Shown here: in pieces, positions 45,055 through 48,946 of the stretch | How positions within the stretch are numbered: the stretch's first letter is position 1 | How the letters are laid out: each line of letters starts with the position of its first letter | Assembly (NCBI GenBank): GCA_964486335.1 | Contig: CAZAMB010000023.1 | Coordinates: 1 to 48,946 of the forward strand | DNA length: 48,946 nucleotides | Source of the DNA: CAZAMB01 sp964486335 | GTDB lineage: Bacteria; Planctomycetota; Phycisphaerae; UBA1845 | Reading direction: 5' to 3' | Program-made: the position numbers and the translations under genes | Notes under the pieces: model-generated | The model's input: only the letters and a program-made list of their open reading frames with translations | The model's database searches: none | Told to the model about the DNA's origin: nothing

Positions 45055-45274
45055 ATGCGCAAAAACCGTCATCGCCGCAACGTGGTCCGTCGTCGCCTGG
45101 TTTTCCACTCCGGGTACGGAGTATTACGTCCCCGTTCATTCTTTTGGTTCACCGGAAGCATTCCAACTTGACGTAGCCGAGGACATCACAGTCTGTACGT
45201 TTCCGGCCAACGACGCTTGCGCGGCCGCGGTGTCGGTGACGCAGGCATCGCTTTCATACACCGATACGGGGTGA
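45055..45274 (+). pseudogene. Fragment of a PPC/IPT-type secreted protein
   Basis: From 45083 a frame reads WSVVAWFSTPGTEYYVPVHS, then SPEAFQLDVAEDITVC and NDACAAAVSVTQASLSYTDTG, ending at TGA 45272-45274. YYVxVxxF...FxLDV and NDxCxxAxxV are blocks of pre-peptidase-type repeats common in planctomycete exoproteins. The upstream ATG at 45055 with its strong ribosome site reads another frame and stops after 38 codons, so a deletion or frameshift joined a gene start to an internal segment. Confidence 0.45.
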
Positions 45275-45394
45275 GTGTGGTTCGTGTGAAGTGAGGATTG
45301 GTTCAAACATTAAAGAAAAATCACGGCTTTTCACAGGCGAAACGAAATGGCCTCACAGCCTTGACTGTTTTACCTGGTTCGGCAAAAGGACGAG

Positions 45395-45496
45395 TCAAGC
45401 CATCGGCGATCCGCGCATGTCGGGCGGAACGTATTGCTAAGGTTGCGTCAAGATCGTCGGGACGACATCATATTGGGTCGGCCCGTCGACGCGATT
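45395..45496 (-). pseudogene. 3' remnant of an alkaline-phosphatase-superfamily gene
   Basis: Read on the minus strand, 45493 to 45410 aligns codon for codon with the C-terminus of the intact phosphodiesterase (46691-48091). RVDGPTQYDVVPTILTQ and VYQ..VPPDMRG-type text replace RVDGPTLYDVAPTILTQ and VPPDMRG; 23 of 28 positions agree. An in-frame TAG in the middle confirms decay. Similarity ends within 3 bp of the tRNA-like sequence. Confidence 0.75.
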
Positions 45497-45568
45497 GCGG
45501 TCGTAGCTCAATGGTAGAGCATCAGCCTTCCGAGCTGAACGTTGACGGTTCGAGTCCGTTCGCCAGAT
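45497..45568 (+). tRNA. tRNA-Gly(UCC)-like sequence with broken 3' acceptor strand (probable pseudo-tRNA)
   Basis: The D arm (GCTC/GAGC, 45506-45520), anticodon arm (TCAGC/GCTGA with loop CTTCCGA, anticodon TCC), and T arm (GACGG/CCGTT, loop TTCGAGT, 45544-45560) all pair well. The 5' acceptor strand GCGGTCG (45497-45503) should pair with CGACCGC, but the 3' side reads CGCCAGA: only 4 of 7 pairs form, and no CCA follows. The first 66 nt therefore look canonical and the last ~6 have been replaced. Confidence 0.65.
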
Positions 45569-45610
45569 GTTTCCAGGCCATGGGAAGTCGAATTGCTCGG
45601 GGTGTCATGC

Positions 45611-46558
45611 ATGATGAACAAGATGATACGCTTGATCTGCCTGTGCCTCGCGATGATGGCCGTTCCGGCCTGCATGAGCGCGAAGGCGGCCGGCCCGCGA
45701 TATCTTGGACAGAAACCGCCGGGGATGACTCCTGAGCTATTCGCTCCCGGCGTGGTCAACACCGAGGCGATCGAACTCAACGGCGTATTCTCCCCTGATG
45801 GTCGAGAGTTTTTCTTTACGCGGATCGTTGACGGTGTCTTCACGATGTACCGATCGGTGCTTGAACCCGGCGGCTGGTCCGACTATCAGCAAGTTCATCC
45901 TTACGAAGGCGACGAGCGGCAGATGGCCGTGGACATGGCGTTTGCGCCAGACGGCAACACGCTTTATTTTTTGGGCAGAGGATCGACCGACATTGTGCCC
46001 GGGGAGCGCAACGGGCTGAATCTCTGGAGCATGGAGCGCCGCGGCGACGGTTGGACCAAGGCCCGCGTCGTGCCGCCGCCCGTGAGCACGGAACACCGGG
46101 AGTCGTATCCGTGCGTTGTCGCAGACGGGAGTCTCTACTTCAGTTCGAATCGACCCGGCGGGCTTGGCGAATTCGACATCTACAGGGCCCAGCGGAAGGC
46201 GGACGGCACTTTCGCCGAACCGGTCAACGTCGGGCCGCCGATCAACACGGAGAAGTCCGAAGGTGATACCTATGTCGCACTGGACGAGAGTTATCTGATC
46301 GTCGCGGCCAGACGACCCGACGGGCTGGGCCAAGGCGATCTGTACGTTTCCTTTCGCGGTGAGGACGGGCGATGGGGCACGCCTCACAATCTCGGGGCTC
46401 CCATCAACTCGGATCAAACGGATTTCTGCCCGATGGTGACGCCGGACGGCGCGTATCTGTTCTTTTCGAGGCGGTGGGGGGCTACGTGGGATGAAACGAC
46501 AGAGGGTAAAATCTACTGGGTGAGCGCCAAAGTGCTCGATCAGTTCCGGCCTCGGTAG
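45611..46558 (+). CDS. Exported PD40/TolB-like beta-propeller lipoprotein
   Basis: A 315-aa product starting at the ATG at 45611 (45614 and 45623 also possible). The signal CLCLAMMAVPAC has a lipobox-like VPAC. The body shows PD40 repeats: FSPDGREFFFTR, FAPDGNTLYFLG, VADGSLYFSSNRPGGLGEFDIYRAQ, TPDGAYLFFSRRWG. Such propellers often sense or bind surface ligands. It lies between the phosphodiesterase remnant plus tRNA-like sequence and the intact phosphodiesterase gene. Confidence 0.85.
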   Translation: MMNKMIRLICLCLAMMAVPACMSAKAAGPRYLGQKPPGMTPELFAPGVVNTEAIELNGVFSPDGREFFFTRIVDGVFTMYRSVLEPGGWSDYQQVHPYEGDERQMAVDMAFAPDGNTLYFLGRGSTDIVPGERNGLNLWSMERRGDGWTKARVVPPPVSTEHRESYPCVVADGSLYFSSNRPGGLGEFDIYRAQRKADGTFAEPVNVGPPINTEKSEGDTYVALDESYLIVAARRPDGLGQGDLYVSFRGEDGRWGTPHNLGAPINSDQTDFCPMVTPDGAYLFFSRRWGATWDETTEGKIYWVSAKVLDQFRPR

Positions 46559-46690
46559 TCAGGTCGTGTTGACATTCAGAGAATCCAGCCGAGCAAACAC
46601 GGCTATCAGCGCGTGTTCAACCCTCTAATGTCCCCCATGAGCAAGGGGGGAGGCGACGCGCGGATACGCGACTGAAAAACCGAGGGCGCT

Positions 46691-48091
46691 TTAGCTGACC
46701 ACCTTTCCGCGCATGTCAGGCGGAACGGGTTGTTTCAGCTGCGTCAAGATTGTCGGGGCGACGTCGTACAGGGTTGGTCCGTCAACGCGGCCGCGGGCTT
46801 TCAACGATGGATGCGACAGGATGTACATGCCTTCCTGTGCATGGTTGGCGTCGTCGGGGCCGGTGTCGTTTTCAAACGTATAGACCGTGTCGGAGCCGAC
46901 GAGGCCGACGGATCGCCAGCGAAGATCGCCGAAAATGACGACGAGGTCCGGCGCGACGCCATTGACTTTTTTGTAGATTTTCTCCGGCTTGTAGCACTTG
47001 TTGCCCATCGGGGCGCCTTTGTCGTCGACGATCGCTTCGATCTTGCGGGCGAGTTCGTCGCGGAATGACTCATACTTAGACGGCTCAACCGCGCCGCCGG
47101 GTTCGCGGCCTTTTACGTTGATGAACAGGCGACCGTAGTATCCGCCGTCGCCCCAGGCGGTGGTCTTTTCCCAATCCACGTCGGCATAGTTGAACTTCTG
47201 GTTGGGTTTGGGCGGCTGCTTGAAGACGAGATAGCCCTCGTTGATGAGCCACTGGTTGAACATCAGCCCGCCGACCATCGTCTTGCAGCCGTGGTCGGAG
47301 ACGACCCAGACGGCCGTCTTGTCGAGGTCCATGCAGGCGAGCGTTTCGCCGATTTCACGGTCGATATACTTGTAGTATTCAAGGATCGACTCCTTGAAGG
47401 GGTTGCCGGGGACGTGGGCGTGGTGCGTGGGGTCCATGCAGCTCCAGAAGCCGTGGTGGATGCGATCGACGCCCATCTCGACGGACCAGTAGAGGTCCCA
47501 TGGCTTGGTCTTGAGCAGATGGCGGATGACTTTGAATCGCTTCTCGGTCATCAGATAGATCTGATCGAGAAGCCACTGCTTGTCGTCGGTGCGGAAGCCC
47601 TTCACGTCGACCATGTACTCGCCGACGAGGTCGTTGACTTCCTTGCGGAGCGTCGGCGGATGGGTCCAGGTCACTTTAGGATCGTTGGTGTCGGGCGTCA
47701 GGAAGCTCGTGATCAGGCAGCCGTTGATAGGCTTGGTGATCGGATAGGTGCCGGGCACGCCGACGACGATCGACTGTTTGCCGGCGGCGCTGAGGATTTC
47801 CCAGATTCGCGGTTCCTTGACCGCGAGCGACGTAGCGATCATCAATTTGTCATAGGAATGGTCGGCGCGGTTGCGGAATCCGTAGATGCCGAGCGTGCCG
47901 GGGTCCTTGCTGGCGGCCATGCAGCTCCATGCGGGCACGGTGATGGGGGGCATGGAGCTGGTAAGGTTGCCGTAGGTGCCCGACTGCATGAGTCGTTTGA
48001 AGTTCGGCAGCTGGTCGGTCCACTGGTCGAAGAGGAGCGATGGTTCGGCACAATCCAATCCGATGACGGCTACTTTATCGATGGTTTTCAT
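46691..48091 (-). CDS. Type I phosphodiesterase/nucleotide pyrophosphatase family protein (alkaline phosphatase superfamily)
   Basis: A 466-aa metal-dependent hydrolase. Likely metal and nucleophile residues are D13 (VIGLDCAEP), T51 (PPITVPAW), D209 with H212/H213 (GVDRIHHGFW), D266/H267 (VVSDHG), and a late His (NHAQEGMY). These are the usual two-zinc site positions of the superfamily. No signal peptide is seen, so it may be cytoplasmic. Substrate unknown. GGGGAG lies about eleven bases before the ATG at 48091. A decayed paralog fragment lies at 45395-45496. Confidence 0.87.
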   Translation of the reverse strand: MKTIDKVAVIGLDCAEPSLLFDQWTDQLPNFKRLMQSGTYGNLTSSMPPITVPAWSCMAASKDPGTLGIYGFRNRADHSYDKLMIATSLAVKEPRIWEILSAAGKQSIVVGVPGTYPITKPINGCLITSFLTPDTNDPKVTWTHPPTLRKEVNDLVGEYMVDVKGFRTDDKQWLLDQIYLMTEKRFKVIRHLLKTKPWDLYWSVEMGVDRIHHGFWSCMDPTHHAHVPGNPFKESILEYYKYIDREIGETLACMDLDKTAVWVVSDHGCKTMVGGLMFNQWLINEGYLVFKQPPKPNQKFNYADVDWEKTTAWGDGGYYGRLFINVKGREPGGAVEPSKYESFRDELARKIEAIVDDKGAPMGNKCYKPEKIYKKVNGVAPDLVVIFGDLRWRSVGLVGSDTVYTFENDTGPDDANHAQEGMYILSHPSLKARGRVDGPTLYDVAPTILTQLKQPVPPDMRGKVVS

Positions 48092-48178
48092 GGCGTTAAC
48101 TGCTCCCCGCCTGTCGCGGTGCTGTAATGGGCGCTTGTTTCTCAGCTAACAACGACATCCACTCTCCCGGTTGTCGCC

Positions 48179-48415
48179 TCAACGTTTTCGTTTGCGCGGC
48201 TTTCCGTTAGTGAAATCGAGCGAGGTCACAAGCAGCAGGTCGATGATGCGGTAGTTCTCATCCGGTTCGGCGACCACGAACGTCCGCGAAGCCGTCGGAG
48301 GAATCGTAATGAACTCAGGGTGCCCAACGAAAAGCTGTCGCCCGTCGCCAAGACAGATTGTGAACGGTTTGAAAGGCTGGGCACGAGCCGCATTGCGCAA
48401 CTGTTCGATCGTCAT
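48179..48415 (-). CDS. Small conserved hypothetical protein
   Basis: A 78-aa product; GGGAGG lies about seven bases before the ATG at 48415. It begins MTIEQLRNAARAQPFKPFTI, then has GRQLFVGHPEFITIPP, IIDLLLVTSLDF and a basic tail PRKRKR. This short family recurs in planctomycete and verrucomicrobial genomes (from memory) without known function. The longer frame to 48457 is less likely. Confidence 0.6.
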   Translation of the reverse strand: MTIEQLRNAARAQPFKPFTICLGDGRQLFVGHPEFITIPPTASRTFVVAEPDENYRIIDLLLVTSLDFTNGKPRKRKR

Positions 48416-48582
48416 GGTTCTGCCTCCCTTATCCTCGAATCCGACGAAGCGCCGCAACTATTCGATCGGTGTCGACCGACGTGCGGGAGTCCCGTTTTGG
48501 TGCAATGAAAATAGCTCGGCGTTTCAACGCCGGGGCGGCACCGTCCTCTCCGTCGCCGGAGTCCCGCAGGTATGTTTGAACG

Positions 48583-48870
48583 TCATGCGAGAACATCGCG
48601 GGGATCATACTCGATTTCGTGCTTTTCGAGAATCCTGAGGAACTCGTTTTCGAACGTCCACGATCGGTGGTGTTCCTCCTGCGGTTCGATGTTGCTGATG
48701 GTGCCGGCGGTCGCCGACACGCAAATGGCGAATGCGCGATGGACGTCCTTCCCGGTCCAGTGGCGCTCAGACTCTCCATGCAACGGAATCAGTTTTGGGG
48801 CGTAGGCCAGAAGGATCTGCCACCAAGCGTAGTGTCTCAGAAGAAACGCATCGTATGTCGTCGGGCACAA
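48583..48870 (-). pseudogene. Decayed C-terminal fragment of an IS200-like / REP-associated transposase
   Basis: The C-terminal part reads QEEHHRSWTFENEFLRILEK then HEIEYDPRDVLA, matching the hallmark end of Y1-type transposases (NQEEHH, then IEYDxxYVL). Upstream, HRAFAICVSAT corresponds weakly to the GYGAFxVS block. The N-terminal HUH motif and catalytic Tyr region are not recognisable, so the element is decayed. Confidence 0.6.
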
Positions 48871-48946
48871 TGGGGCGATTACGGCGTTCGCGGGTCCGCG
48901 CGGGCTGAAGAAACTATGAGCGTGTTCTCCGGTGTGGGATACTTGA

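Noticed and set aside
46630..46650. CCCCC/GGGGG hairpin between the PD40 and phosphodiesterase genes as terminator
   Set aside because: Short stem with no T tract; not distinguishable from chance in a GC-rich region.
25000..48900. CRISPR array or defence island
   Set aside because: No short regularly spaced repeats or cas genes; the 126-bp periodicity at 31.5-32.3 kb is the coding repeats of the RCC1-like protein.

Overview
The window looks like one stretch of a GC-rich chromosome from the phylum Planctomycetota, probably near the Phycisphaerae-type lineages. This is inferred from gene content, not from a phylogenetic marker. The signs are: secreted proteins ending in an IPTxSQWG / VPAxSEWG-type sorting tail; Asp/Cys-rich NGVPDEC-type repeats after a metalloprotease; a di-heme peroxidase with a dockerin-like DxDxDG tail; a Ser/Thr kinase fused to a membrane anchor and TPR-like repeats; a eukaryote-like UDPGP pyrophosphorylase; and a tentative DUF4914 (PEPCK-like P-loop) protein.

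Layout. 0.2-7.0 kb: mutY with an overlapping zinc-ribbon gene, a first GspE/PilB-type ATPase, a UAP1-like nucleotidyltransferase, a cyclophilin and an orphan OppF-type ATPase. 7.1-11.3 kb: two tandem membrane-associated DUF697-like GTPases, then an overlapping CheX-CheY pair. 11.5-17.7 kb: two hsp20 genes, the DUF4914-like gene, endonuclease V and a PKD lipoprotein. 17.9-24.9 kb: an exopolysaccharide/secretion locus. A minus-strand operon (Wza-like lipoprotein, BY-kinase with a Tyr-rich tail, glycosyltransferase) lies opposite a plus-strand ExeA-like ATPase and a second GspE/PilB-type ATPase. 25.0-30.7 kb: a truncated transposase, an AT-rich colicin-immunity-like gene, an ArfB rescue factor coupled to a large Ser/Thr kinase, and a gamma-carbonic anhydrase. 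31.0-35.6 kb: an accessory block of secreted proteins. It contains a perfect 206-bp direct repeat that carries a terminator hairpin plus the 5' leader and first codons of a secreted-protein gene. The repeat flanks an RCC1-like repeat gene, and an ELWxxDGT protein and a stop-interrupted metalloprotease follow. 36-44 kb: NifU-like, miaA, an ABC-2 exporter, cytochrome c peroxidase, a phosphohexomutase and a TIM-barrel-like protein. 45-48.9 kb: a scarred region with a secreted-protein fragment, a phosphodiesterase 3' remnant abutting a tRNA-Gly(UCC) whose acceptor end is lost, a PD40 propeller protein, the intact phosphodiesterase, a small conserved protein and an IS200-like transposase remnant.

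Most genes are ordinary single-copy functions. The parts that hold unexplained structure are the repeat-flanked cassette at 31.0-32.8 kb, the in-frame stop at 35.2 kb, the tRNA/remnant junctions at 45.4-45.6 kb and the AT-rich immunity-like gene beside the transposase. No proven new defence or mobile system is visible. All homology calls were made by eye from motifs; no database search was run.
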